From: Desulfuromonadaceae bacterium
GTDB taxonomy: Bacteria; Desulfobacterota; Desulfuromonadia; Geobacterales; Pseudopelobacteraceae
Length of the DNA stretch: 64,000 bases
NCBI GenBank assembly: GCA_028681335.1
Contig: JAQUIT010000002.1
Span: 186,001-250,000 of the forward strand
Direction: 5' to 3'
Both the position numbers and the translations under genes were made by a program. Positions 1 to 7,930 of the stretch are shown piece by piece (positions within the stretch are counted from its first letter, which is position 1; every line of letters starts with the position of its first letter). The notes under the pieces were generated by a model. That model ran no database searches. It was not told the DNA's origin and saw only the letters and a program-made list of their open reading frames with translations.

Positions 1-2
1 TT

Positions 3-341
3 AACAAGGGTGATCGTCCCAGAAGCATACCAATGACCACCAGAGTCAAATCTATCCTACTGGCAAGAAAGCAGTCAGATAAGCCTTTTACAATTACGAA
101 GTATCAGGCTGATAAGTGTTGGGCATGGGTAAGGAAGCAGATGGGGCTGGAGGGTGATAGTGATTACGTTATTCATAGTTGCAGACATACTTGTGCGAGT
201 AGGCTGGTAAATGCAGGGGTGGACTTGTACGTGGTTAAGGAGTGGCTTGGGCATAGTACAATTAAGATAACAGAAAGGTATGCTCACCTGGACCCAGGCA
301 AATTAGTAACCGCAATGGGGCTATTAGAAGGCTTGAAGTGA
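3..341 (+). CDS. Tyrosine recombinase/integrase, C-terminal part (cut by window start)
   Basis: The reading frame is open to the left edge, so the protein starts outside the window. What remains is the end of the catalytic domain of a phage-type tyrosine integrase. The core reads HSCRHTCASRLVNAGVD, with the HxxR pair, followed by EWLGHSTIKITERYAH, which gives the second conserved His and the nucleophilic Tyr. The visible catalytic residues are intact. The gene ends about 150 bases before a tRNA 3' end, the usual place for an integrase beside its attachment site. An internal ATG at 33 is available but probably not used, because upstream in-frame residues (KGDRPRSIPM) also fit integrases. Strand usage could differ if the gene is already decayed upstream. 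Confidence 0.85.
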   Translation, partial: NKGDRPRSIPMTTRVKSILLARKQSDKPFTITKYQADKCWAWVRKQMGLEGDSDYVIHSCRHTCASRLVNAGVDLYVVKEWLGHSTIKITERYAHLDPGKLVTAMGLLEGLK

Positions 342-493
342 GTGTATATGGTCATTTAGAGGTTGTATTTTAGTAGCATTTTTAGTATACCTTACGCACA
401 TATTGTATGAACTAGAGGTTGCGGGTGAAAGAGTGGTAGACTGCTCAAATGCAGTGCCAGCCAGTGAGTCGAAGAAAACCGCCGAGTGTAACA

Positions 494-526
494 GCTCCGT
501 GAGTTCGAATCTCACCTCTTCCGCCA
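494..526 (+). other. 3' end of a tRNA-Ser gene, probable att site (attR) of an integrated element
   Basis: A perfect T arm (gtgag, ttcgaat loop, ctcac at 499-515) is followed by the 3' acceptor strand ctcttcc, discriminator G and CCA. This matches the 3' end of bacterial tRNA-Ser genes. Upstream bases do not fold into a D arm and a 7-base anticodon loop, and the best 5' acceptor candidate (427-433) has a mismatch, so a complete tRNA is not supported. With the integrase tail just to the left, the likely reading is the displaced tRNA end left after integration, the restored tRNA lying left of the window. Confidence 0.55.
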
Positions 527-538
527 TTATTTAGATTT

Positions 539-575
539 CGGCGGTTGGCTGCTCATATGCCAACCGCCTTTTTTA
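539..575 (+). terminator. Rho-independent terminator after the tRNA-Ser end
   Basis: A 10-bp perfect stem (ggcggttggc / gccaaccgcc) with a short loop is followed by a run of T. It sits 13 bases after the tRNA CCA, as expected for the native terminator of that tRNA gene, and would also insulate the element from the chromosome. Confidence 0.85.
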
Positions 576-656
576 TTGTTAAATTACGTCGCTGGCTTTT
601 ACGGCTGGAACAAAAATCACACTGAAAGTATTCAGGGTGGGGGAGAAAAAATTTCC

Positions 657-860
657 ATGCAAATAACGACACCATTTATAAAGCTGGACAGCTTTCTGAA
701 AGCGGAAAACGCAGTTTCTTCCGGTGGTGAGGCAAAGGTTATGATCGCAGAGGGATACATTTCGGTAAACGGTGAAGTTGAACTTCGTCGCGGGCGCAAG
801 CTGTATCCCGGAGATAGGGTTGTCTTTGGAAAAAGAAAGTTTACTGTCGAAGCCGCATGA
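657..860 (+). CDS. Small S4-domain RNA-binding protein (YbcJ/YaaA type)
   Basis: A 67-residue protein made almost entirely of one S4 RNA-binding domain: FIKLDSFLKAEN, then GGEAKVMIAEGYISVNGEVE and GDRVVF. The family includes E. coli YbcJ (about 70 residues), small stand-alone S4 proteins thought to bind structured RNA such as rRNA. I chose the ATG at 657 because gggggag lies about 8 bases upstream and the protein then starts at the domain; the longer frame from 576 adds residues unlike the family. It is the first chromosomal gene right of the integrated element. Its exact RNA target is unknown. Confidence 0.85.
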   Translation: MQITTPFIKLDSFLKAENAVSSGGEAKVMIAEGYISVNGEVELRRGRKLYPGDRVVFGKRKFTVEAA

Positions 861-920
861 TATGCGTGCGTTTGCGGCTGTCTGTACATCACCTGCTCTC
901 GGCGAACTGCTCTAAATAAT

Positions 921-950
921 TTGACTTGTCCGGCCGTTAGCCATTACTAT
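921..950 (+). promoter_or_regulatory. Candidate sigma-70 promoter of hemE
   Basis: TTGACT at 921-926 and TACTAT at 945-950 are separated by 18 bases; an overlapping TATAAT lies at 948-953. The site is about 60 bases before the hemE start and no other gene intervenes. Confidence 0.45.
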
Positions 951-1006
951 AATTAACTTATTTGTGCCAATTTCCAACGTGTTGTGCGTTATTGAGGGGG
1001 GATTTG

Positions 1007-2029
1007 ATGAATACAAGATTTCTTGATGCCTGTTGGGGGAAGCCGGTAGACCGGACTCCCGTGTGGCTTATGCGCCAGGCCGGTCGTTATTTGCCCGAGT
1101 ACATGGCGGTTCGTTCCAAATGTACTTTCCTTGAATTATGCAAAACTCCTGAACTGGCCGCCGAAGTCTCAATCCAGCCGGTTGATATTCTCGGGGTAGA
1201 CGCCGCGATCATGTTCTCGGATATCCTTACTCCGGTTGAACCGATGGGGATGAAGCTGGATTTTGTTCCGGGACCGGTGTTTGAAAGTCCTATCCGTTCC
1301 ATGGCAGACGTGGAGAAATTGCGTATTCCGCAGATGGAGCAGGATGTTCCCTACGTTCTTGAAACTATTAAAATACTGCGCCGTGAGCTGGCAGGAAAAG
1401 TGCCGTTGATCGGTTTTGGTGGCGCCCCGTTTACGCTCGCTTGCTACATGGTTGAGGGGAAGGGGTCCAAGGACTTTGCCCAGATCAAGCGGATGATGTA
1501 CGCTGCACCTGATGTCTATGGCGCACTTATGGAAAAAATTACCACCATGAGCATGGAGTACCTGAATGCTCAGATTACCGCCGGGGCTCAGTGCATTCAG
1601 ATATTTGATACCTGGGGCGGAATTCTTTCTCCGGCCGATTACGAGCGCTATGTGCTTCCATACACCCTTCGCCTGATAAACGGATTGAACCGTAAGGAAA
1701 CTCCGGTTATCCATTTTGTCAAAGGCTCAGGCGCGATGCTGGACACCGTCCAGAAGGCCGGTGGTGATGTAATGGGTCTTGACTGGCATGTGAGTCTGGG
1801 GGCGGCCAGAGATCTGATCGGGCCGCAGATGGCGGTGCAGGGTAATCTTGATCCGACCGTGCTGTTTGCGACGCAGGAGATTATTGAGCGCGAAGTCAAG
1901 CGGGTCCTGGATGAGAACGCCGGGCGTCCCGGACACATTTTCAACCTCGGTCATGGCATCCTGCCGACGGTCCCTCCGGAAAATGCCCGGTTTATGGTGG
2001 AGTGCGTCCACCGCTTATCACAGAAATAG
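1007..2029 (+). CDS. hemE: Uroporphyrinogen decarboxylase
   Basis: Removes four carboxyl groups from uroporphyrinogen III to give coproporphyrinogen III in haem synthesis, in the cytosol. The 340-residue product has the family's N-terminal signature RTPVWLMRQAGRYLPEY, the FSDILTPVE segment and a C-terminal NLGHGI-PTVPPENARF block, and is of normal length. The ATG at 1007 is preceded by gaggggg; the frame also opens 15 codons earlier, but that start lacks a ribosome site. A VOC-family gene follows after 13 bases and is probably cotranscribed. Haem supply fits an organism rich in cytochromes; hemL lies about 40 kb to the right. Confidence 0.97.
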   Translation: MNTRFLDACWGKPVDRTPVWLMRQAGRYLPEYMAVRSKCTFLELCKTPELAAEVSIQPVDILGVDAAIMFSDILTPVEPMGMKLDFVPGPVFESPIRSMADVEKLRIPQMEQDVPYVLETIKILRRELAGKVPLIGFGGAPFTLACYMVEGKGSKDFAQIKRMMYAAPDVYGALMEKITTMSMEYLNAQITAGAQCIQIFDTWGGILSPADYERYVLPYTLRLINGLNRKETPVIHFVKGSGAMLDTVQKAGGDVMGLDWHVSLGAARDLIGPQMAVQGNLDPTVLFATQEIIEREVKRVLDENAGRPGHIFNLGHGILPTVPPENARFMVECVHRLSQK

Positions 2030-2042
2030 CCGCGAGGTCTGC

Positions 2043-2396
2043 ATGTCAATTACACTAAAAAACTTTGTGGTCTTTGTTACCGATCTTGTGAAAGCAAAAT
2101 CCTTTTATGCCGACCTTCTTTGCCTGCCGGTTGCCGGTCAGAGCGAAATGCTGATCGAATTTTTCCCCGGGGCTGTGACGACACTCGGTGTCTCGCTGGC
2201 ACTGAACGATGATGCCCGCAGTCTGGTTGGAAGGCACACCGGCATCACTCTTAAAGTAGAAAATATCGTCGCTGTTTGCGAAAAGCTGAAAACCGGCGGT
2301 GTGCATTTCGTTGAGCCGCTTGAGTCCAGCCCCTGGGGTAAGATGGCGGTCATACAGGATTTCGACGGAAATATGATCGCTCTGGTGGATCGCTAG
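2043..2396 (+). CDS. VOC (glyoxalase/bleomycin-resistance fold) protein
   Basis: A 117-residue single vicinal-oxygen-chelate domain. It opens with ITLKNFVVFVTDLVKAKSFY and ends with WGKMAVIQDFDGNMIALVD, the typical paired beta-alpha-beta modules. The first metal ligand, often His or Glu in the first strand of glyoxalases, is not obvious, so the activity cannot be assigned. ATG at 2043 was chosen because it gives a family-sized protein; the frame runs further upstream inside hemE but that part is a shadow. It lies 13 bases downstream of hemE and probably shares its transcript. Confidence 0.8.
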   Translation: MSITLKNFVVFVTDLVKAKSFYADLLCLPVAGQSEMLIEFFPGAVTTLGVSLALNDDARSLVGRHTGITLKVENIVAVCEKLKTGGVHFVEPLESSPWGKMAVIQDFDGNMIALVDR

Positions 2397-2434
2397 GCGG
2401 CATCATCACCTGTGAACTGCCGGCTAAGGCGCCT

Positions 2435-3085
2435 GTGCCGAAGTCGCGCGGACACGAGACTGTGGAGCTTGTTCGATTGACGAATCTGTATGGACGCACT
2501 ATCTCTTTTTTTCTGATTCTTCTTGTCCTGTGTACGACCACCACTGCACGTGCGGCTTCTCTTCCACGGATGCGCCCATACACCGGGATCGGCGTGGTCG
2601 TTTTCCCGCAGTTGGACAAACCTCAGGGGCGGGATCTGCAGTTGCAGTTGTATGAAGAACCGGGCCTTTTGAGGGTTGAAGTTCTGAATAACTCAAGGTT
2701 GTCCGGGAACGAGTGGGTCTTCGGTTTGACGGACGGATCTTCGCCGCTTATTGTGTCAGCCCGCAGAGATGGCTGGTTGCGGGTGTTTTATGATGATGCC
2801 GGCCGGCAAGCCTGGATTGATCCCTTGTATAAAGGGAACTTTCAGCCGTGGAAAGAGTATCTGCGCTTGCAGACTGTCCGCATGCTGCCAGGTTTACGGA
2901 CGCACTATTACAGGCTGCTGCAGCGCCCGGGTGGTAAGCCGCTCGCCACGCTGGCACCAAAACAGATATTCAAGGTCCTGACGATTGAAGATTCTTGGGG
3001 TATGGTGCTGACCGACCAGGCTCTGATAGGCTGGCTGCGCTGGCGCGACGAAGATGGCAGGCTTCTGGTTGGAATCAATCCCTGA
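2435..3085 (+). CDS. Secreted protein of unknown function with a possible SH3-like C-terminal part
   Basis: A 216-residue protein with an N-terminal hydrophobic stretch (FFLILLVLCTTTTARAAS) that looks like a signal peptide cleaved after ARA. The mature part is rich in Trp, Leu and Arg, with strand-like segments such as DGWLRVFYDDAGRQAWID and EDSWGMVLTDQALIGWLRW; the latter resembles a bacterial SH3-type repeat. The start is uncertain: GTG at 2435, GTG at 2462 and TTG at 2477 are all in frame and none has a strong ribosome site. I do not recognise a family with confidence. It probably acts in the periplasm or at the envelope. Confidence 0.65.
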   Translation: MPKSRGHETVELVRLTNLYGRTISFFLILLVLCTTTTARAASLPRMRPYTGIGVVVFPQLDKPQGRDLQLQLYEEPGLLRVEVLNNSRLSGNEWVFGLTDGSSPLIVSARRDGWLRVFYDDAGRQAWIDPLYKGNFQPWKEYLRLQTVRMLPGLRTHYYRLLQRPGGKPLATLAPKQIFKVLTIEDSWGMVLTDQALIGWLRWRDEDGRLLVGINP

Positions 3086-3134
3086 CCTGTCTTTTTACAA
3101 TGGTGCAAAAAGCAATTGACGTCCCCGTAGCGGT

Positions 3135-3236
3135 ATGATATTGACACCCATTATGATGATCATGCTTACGACAAAAGCAGAACGAGCTATTATCGCCGCG
3201 GCGCGTAATGCCGCAGCTCTGCCTGTTGCCTGCTGA
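3135..3236 (+). CDS. Candidate Ala-rich leader peptide
   Basis: A 33-codon ORF ending 30 bases before a strong terminator and about 120 bases before an aminotransferase gene. Its second half, AIIAAARNAAALPVAC, holds eight Ala codons. In-frame ATGs at 3153, 3156 and 3162 could also start it; none has a clear Shine-Dalgarno. The layout resembles amino-acid operon attenuators, where ribosome stalling at scarce-amino-acid codons controls a terminator. Ala-rich frames also arise by chance in GC-rich DNA, so this remains a candidate. Confidence 0.4.
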   Translation: MILTPIMMIMLTTKAERAIIAAARNAAALPVAC

Positions 3237-3264
3237 TTGTCGTTTCGCTTCAAAAAGATAATCG

Positions 3265-3297
3265 CAAGCCGTGGGCAGAAGCCCGCGGCTTTTTTTA
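3265..3297 (+). terminator. Terminator, possibly an attenuator, before the aminotransferase gene
   Basis: A 10-bp stem (agccgtgggc / gcccgcggct, one G-T pair) with an AGAA loop is followed by eight T. TCTGCC at 3218-3223, inside the leader ORF, is complementary to GGCAGA at 3274-3279 in the left arm and loop, so a competing fold is possible. It could instead simply end the upstream transcript. Confidence 0.8.
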
Positions 3298-3352
3298 TTG
3301 TGCGCAATCAGAGAGCTAAAGAGATGCTTATAACCATCAGGGGAGAATGTGA

Positions 3353-4657
3353 ATGAGAATTGAACTGGTACCGCCAGGAACCGGCGAGCTGACGTACGAA
3401 ATCAGAAATATCGTTAATGTGGCGGAGAAGCTCCAGAAGCATGGCGTCAAGATCAATTGGGAAAACATCGGTGACCCGATCGTCAAGGGCGAGAATATCC
3501 CGGAGTGGATGAAGGAGATTGTTGCAAAAGCCGCAATGGACAACCGCACCTGGGGATATTGCCATACCCGCGGTGTGCTTGAAACACGTGAGTTTATCTG
3601 CGCACATACCAACAGTCGTGGCGGGGCTCAGATTACTCCTGATGACATCATTTTCTTTAACGGGCTCGGGGACGCCATTGCCAAAATCTACGGCTGCCTC
3701 CGTTCTGAGGCGCGGGTGCTTATGCCGTCGCCATCCTACACGACCCACACGCTTGGTGAGATCGGCCACGCCCACTCGGCCCCCTCGCTGTTCTGCCTCA
3801 AGCCGGAAAACAACTGGTACCCTGATATGGATGAGTTGCGCAACCATGTTCGCTACAATCCAAATATCTGCGCGATCATGCTGATCAATCCGGATAATCC
3901 GACCGGCATGGTCTACACCAGAGAGATGCTGGAGGAGATCGTTGCGGTAGCCCGCGAGAATGACCTGTTCATCATTGCCGATGAGGTGTACATCAACATC
4001 GTCTATAACGGCAAAAGCACGGTGCCGATCAGCGACGTGATCGGCGATGTCCCCGCCATTTCATTGAAAGGCATCTCCAAGGAGTTCCCGTGGCCCGGGT
4101 CGCGCTGCGGATGGATCGAAGTCTATAACGGCCATAAAGACGAGCGCTTCCGTAAATATATCAACCTGATACTTACCGGGAAGATGAACGAGGTCTGTTC
4201 TACGACTCTGCCGCAGACGGTCATCCCTGAAATCGTCAGCCATCCTGAGTATTCTGCCTATCTGGCGCAGCGCATCGCCAGCTACGAACGGATGAGCAAT
4301 ATTACCTATGACTGCCTGAGTCAGGTTCCTGCGCTGCAGGTGAACCGTACCAACGGCGCTTTCTATATGGCTGTGGCGTTCAAGGATGGGATGCTGAACA
4401 ATCGCCAGTCAATAAGAATTGAAAATCAGGAGGTCAGGGAACTGGTTGATGGACTTATTAACCAGCCGGGTGTCTCTCCGGACAAGCGCTTTGTATACCA
4501 GATCCTGGCAGCTACCGGTATCTGTACCGTGCCGCTCTCTTCATTTTCAACGCCACTGCAGGGTTTCCGCGTTACGCTGCTGGAGAAGGATGAGGGTGAG
4601 TGCCGCCGTATCTATAGTACATTGGCAGAGAAAATCGGGGAGTACCTTAATTCCTGA
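3353..4657 (+). CDS. PLP-dependent class I/II aminotransferase, alanine/aspartate type
   Basis: A 434-residue fold-type I aminotransferase. Visible marks are the cofactor loop GLGDAIAK, the NPDNPTG motif, ADEVY, and SKEFPWPGSRCGW containing the Schiff-base Lys and the phosphate-binding SR. The sequence resembles the branch annotated as alanine or aspartate aminotransferases in Geobacter, but the substrate cannot be fixed from sequence. ATG at 3353 follows aggggagaatgtga. The Ala-rich leader ORF and terminator upstream would fit alanine synthesis from pyruvate. It ends before a shared terminator facing tatA. Confidence 0.88.
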   Translation: MRIELVPPGTGELTYEIRNIVNVAEKLQKHGVKINWENIGDPIVKGENIPEWMKEIVAKAAMDNRTWGYCHTRGVLETREFICAHTNSRGGAQITPDDIIFFNGLGDAIAKIYGCLRSEARVLMPSPSYTTHTLGEIGHAHSAPSLFCLKPENNWYPDMDELRNHVRYNPNICAIMLINPDNPTGMVYTREMLEEIVAVARENDLFIIADEVYINIVYNGKSTVPISDVIGDVPAISLKGISKEFPWPGSRCGWIEVYNGHKDERFRKYINLILTGKMNEVCSTTLPQTVIPEIVSHPEYSAYLAQRIASYERMSNITYDCLSQVPALQVNRTNGAFYMAVAFKDGMLNNRQSIRIENQEVRELVDGLINQPGVSPDKRFVYQILAATGICTVPLSSFSTPLQGFRVTLLEKDEGECRRIYSTLAEKIGEYLNS

Positions 4658-4678
4658 TTGCAGCGGGTATAATGCACA

Positions 4679-4721
4679 CAAAAAACGGGGGAGAGGCTCA
4701 TGCCTGTCCCCCGTTTTTGTG
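4679..4721. terminator. Bidirectional terminator between the aminotransferase and tatA
   Basis: A perfect 12-bp stem (aaaaacggggga / tcccccgttttt) flanks a 13-base loop. T runs occur on both strands, serving the aminotransferase on the plus and tatA on the minus strand. Confidence 0.92.
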
Positions 4722-4739
4722 TAATTACAGTGAGTTCTG

Positions 4740-4928
4740 TTAAGATTTTTTGTCGCTGTCGTCACTCTTGGGCTTAATTTCAATCTCATCCTTGCCATCC
4801 GCCGCCTTCTTGAAATTGCGGATGCTCTTACCAAGTGCCCCGCCGATCTCAGGAAGCTTTCCGGCTCCAAAAACTACCATAACGATAACAAGTATGATTA
4901 TTAATTCCGGCATGCCAAAACCAAACAT
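4740..4928 (-). CDS. tatA: Twin-arginine translocase subunit TatA/TatE
   Basis: A 62-residue pore subunit of the Tat pathway, which exports folded proteins, many with cofactors. It starts [20 protein letters not shown], one membrane span, followed by the hinge [22 protein letters not shown] amphipathic helix and an acidic, lysine-rich tail. The start at 4928 is supported by gaggaggc just upstream; the longer frame from 5015 adds unrelated residues. No tatB or tatC is adjacent, so the partners must be elsewhere. It is convergent with the aminotransferase. Confidence 0.95.
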   Translation of the reverse strand: MFGFGMPELIIILVIVMVVFGAGKLPEIGGALGKSIRNFKKAADGKDEIEIKPKSDDSDKKS

Positions 4929-5167
4929 TATGCCTCCTCTGTCGCAAGTGTGGACTGTCAGCGGCACTATCGCATTGCCGTGAAAAAAAATCAAGGGCTG
5001 CGACGTGTGACTCAAGTGGTGAGTTTTGCGTTGGACACGTGTTAAAATAGTATAAGCTGTTAAAAAACAGTATGTTAAGTGTTGATGCGTCGTCCCGCGG
5101 ATTCATTGACACTGTTTTTGGTGCGTGGTACAAGTGTGACCGATATAACGTTTGTACGAGGGTGGAT

Positions 5168-6862
5168 ATGTCAAGCAGACCGTATAGAAGCGTTGCAGCG
5201 GTTAGAATCAGGATGATTGCCTTTTCGCTGGTCACTTCCGGATTGATTGGAGGAGTGGCGATAGCGCTCGGAAGCACCCCTCTGGTTCTGGCGGCCGTGA
5301 TTGTTACGGGGCTTATCTGCTCTTTACTCTGTGTTACGATCTTCCAGCGGCTGATGTCAGATATCCGCTCGAGTCAACTTCCTGTTATGGCACGATTGAT
5401 TCCCGAGCGAGAATTTTCGTCTGCTCAAGCGCAAGCAGATGACATCAAGGCCCTGTTTTTAACGTGTGACCTCGCGGCACATGCTCTTGAGTCACAGCAG
5501 CAAGCCAGTAAGGAATTGTTGGAGCAGATATTTACCGCGCAGGAAAAGCTCAAGCTGATGATGCACAGCAGATCAACCGGCAATGGTAAAGAGGCGGTCC
5601 GGGTCCGTGACGCTGCAACTGCGATGGAGCGTCTTAATAGCGCCTTTACTCAGGTTATAGCTGAAATTGATGAACTTTCCGGTTGTACGGAAGAGCGGGC
5701 GTCGATTTCTACGCAGATGAGCGCGACCACTGATGCCATTGCAGAAAATATCAATCAGTTTTCCAGTTTTGTTATAGAGGCCTCCCGTTCAATTGAGGAG
5801 ATGGCGCAGTCAACACGTGAAACTGCAGGTAACATCAGGGGGTTGGCTGAGTCCACGGAGCAGACTGTTTCTTCAATCAATACAATCAGCCGGTCCCAGA
5901 GCACGGTGCGGGATAATTCAGAACGGAGTGCGTCTGTCTCAGAAAAGGTCCGGACCCTGGCGCAGCACGGGTTGCGCAGCATGGCCGCGACGATGAAAGC
6001 GATGAAGGAAATTGCCAAAAGCTACGACGAATCGTTCGAGTCTATTAATCGGCTGTCACGGCACTCGGCCAGGGTAGGAGAGTTTCTCAGTGTAATTCGG
6101 GAGGTGGTGGAACAGACGAACCTTCTGTCGTTGAATGCCTCTATTATTGCCGCCCAGGCAGGGTCTCGGGGGCGGGCATTTGCCGTCGTTGCAGAAGAGG
6201 TCCGCTCGCTTGCCCGACGTACCTCCTCCTCCACCAAGGAGATCGAGGAGCTGGTGCGCAATATCCAGAAAGAGACCGCGCAGGTTCAACGCTCGGTTAC
6301 TCAGGGTAAAGACAAGGTTAAGGAGGGTGTTAAAATATCCGGTTTAGCCAATGAGACCTTGGTTGCCATCGACTCAAGCTCCGAAGATGCTTTCAAAATG
6401 GTTTCAAGTATCGCGGCTGAAACAACCGAACAGGATGCCAATATCCAGCGTATTACAGAAGAAGCGGAGAAAAACCTTGAGCGGGTACAGCAGATAACCC
6501 TTGCAACGGAACAGCAGCAACAGGGGGGTAGTCTGATCGTTAACAATCTTGAGCATATGCGTGAGCTTGCTCGAAGAATCAATTCTTCAGCTCAGGAACA
6601 GGCCAAGGGTAATCGCCTCTATCTCAAGAGCGTTATGGAAGACAATGAACGGACAAGAGAGCTAAAAAATGAGGCAACACAGCATTTGATGCTGGCTAAA
6701 CAGGCTGTTGAAGCTGTCAGGGGTGTAGAGGCAGAGATTGCTGCAAATACAATAGAAAGCCGCGCAGTGACCGAGGGGTTAACATCTCTGAGCGATCTGA
6801 TCGATCGTTATCGTGGTGAAGCGGTTCCGGAGTTTGATGATGAGCAGATTAGTTATGAGTAG
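5168..6862 (+). CDS. Methyl-accepting chemotaxis-like protein with altered signalling tip
   Basis: A 564-residue protein with two membrane spans near the N-terminus (about residues 14-60) and almost no periplasmic domain, then a long coiled-coil MCP domain. The hairpin tip reads [21 protein letters not shown] at residues 318-338, where most MCPs have Glu, Arg and Glu at the positions here held by Ile327, Gln330 and Ser333. These are contact positions for receptor trimers and CheA/CheW, so ordinary array formation is doubtful. I chose ATG 5168 for its gagggtgg site; ATG 5072 is an alternative. Its stop overlaps the start of the next gene by 8 bases. Confidence 0.85.
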   Translation: MSSRPYRSVAAVRIRMIAFSLVTSGLIGGVAIALGSTPLVLAAVIVTGLICSLLCVTIFQRLMSDIRSSQLPVMARLIPEREFSSAQAQADDIKALFLTCDLAAHALESQQQASKELLEQIFTAQEKLKLMMHSRSTGNGKEAVRVRDAATAMERLNSAFTQVIAEIDELSGCTEERASISTQMSATTDAIAENINQFSSFVIEASRSIEEMAQSTRETAGNIRGLAESTEQTVSSINTISRSQSTVRDNSERSASVSEKVRTLAQHGLRSMAATMKAMKEIAKSYDESFESINRLSRHSARVGEFLSVIREVVEQTNLLSLNASIIAAQAGSRGRAFAVVAEEVRSLARRTSSSTKEIEELVRNIQKETAQVQRSVTQGKDKVKEGVKISGLANETLVAIDSSSEDAFKMVSSIAAETTEQDANIQRITEEAEKNLERVQQITLATEQQQQGGSLIVNNLEHMRELARRINSSAQEQAKGNRLYLKSVMEDNERTRELKNEATQHLMLAKQAVEAVRGVEAEIAANTIESRAVTEGLTSLSDLIDRYRGEAVPEFDDEQISYE

Positions 6863-7859
6863 GATTCTCTTATTGATTTTATGTTTGTTTTGTTCAGCCG
6901 GTGTCGCAGTTGCCGCCGGTATGGAAATTACCCCCTTCAGCACATTCAATCAAAGTCCGCTTGTCCAAATATACGGGCTGCCGCACGAAAGCGGGGCTGA
7001 TATCATTCCGTCAGGAAAACTTCATATTGCCATTAATCAGGATCTTACCAGCAACTATTCGGTCAGCAGCTACCGAAACGAACTGGTAACGCTTGATGGC
7101 GAAACATACCGGTTGGCAATTGCGGCCCGTTATGGTTTTGCTTCAGGGTGGGAGGCAGGTTTCGAAGTCCCCTACATCATACAGGGAGGCGGCTTTCTCG
7201 ACAGCTTCATCATCGACTGGCACAATTCCTTTGGGCTTCCCCAGGGTGGACGGGACCGTGCCAGCAAGAACCGTATAAACTACAGCTATAGCAAGGATTC
7301 GGCACAAAAACTGCTGGTTGATCGTTCCAGCTCAGGGGTCGGTGATATTAGTCTGACTGGTGGAGTCAGCCTGTATGATGTTCTCCATGAGGGGGAGCAC
7401 GATCGGTTGGCACTTAAAGGGGCAATCAAGCTCCCTACCGGTGATAGCTCGAATCTGGCCGGTAGCGGAGGTACTGATCTCATGCTGCAGCTGTGTGGAA
7501 GTTCAACATCTTACGGCGAATATGGTTCTCTCGGGGTGTACGGATCTGCCGGCGCTCTGGTTATGTCAAGAGGGGATGTGCTGAGTGATCAGCACAACGT
7601 GCTTGCGGGAGTCGGAACCGTCGGTTTAGGTTGGGGGCCGGCTTCGTGGATATCATTCAAGACACAACTGGATGGCCACACGCCGATGTATCACGGCAGT
7701 TCGCTAAATGAACTAGGCACCAATACGTTGGTACTGGTCTTGGGGGGGGCTCTCAGGCTCCCCGGAGAGTATCTGCTGGATATCGCCGTTGCTGAGGATG
7801 TGCTGGTCTCCGCTGCACCGGATGTGAGTTTTCACCTCGGGTTGAGTAAACAGTTCTGA
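6855..7859 (+). CDS. Outer-membrane beta-barrel-like protein (DUF3187 type)
   Basis: A 334-residue exported protein. The N-terminus [22 protein letters not shown] is a signal peptide. The mature part has many short alternating strands rich in Gly, Tyr and aromatic residues (for example [20 protein letters not shown]), [18 protein letters not shown], and ends in Phe, as outer-membrane barrels do. The pattern fits the DUF3187 family, of unknown function. It overlaps the preceding MCP-like gene, so the two are probably translated together; this coupling suggests the barrel and the membrane receptor take part in one process. Confidence 0.7.
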   Translation: MSRILLLILCLFCSAGVAVAAGMEITPFSTFNQSPLVQIYGLPHESGADIIPSGKLHIAINQDLTSNYSVSSYRNELVTLDGETYRLAIAARYGFASGWEAGFEVPYIIQGGGFLDSFIIDWHNSFGLPQGGRDRASKNRINYSYSKDSAQKLLVDRSSSGVGDISLTGGVSLYDVLHEGEHDRLALKGAIKLPTGDSSNLAGSGGTDLMLQLCGSSTSYGEYGSLGVYGSAGALVMSRGDVLSDQHNVLAGVGTVGLGWGPASWISFKTQLDGHTPMYHGSSLNELGTNTLVLVLGGALRLPGEYLLDIAVAEDVLVSAAPDVSFHLGLSKQF

Positions 7860-7930
7860 ATATGGCTGCACTTGAAAAGCCCCGAGCTATCTGAAGTTAG
7901 ATTTCTGCGGGATTGTAAAGGGTGGGTCAC

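Noticed and set aside
420..526. A complete tRNA (Ser, Leu or Sec) at this site
   Set aside because: The T arm and 3' acceptor are perfect, but no D arm and no 7-base anticodon loop on a 5-bp stem can be formed, and the 5' acceptor strand has a mismatch; only a 3' fragment is supported.
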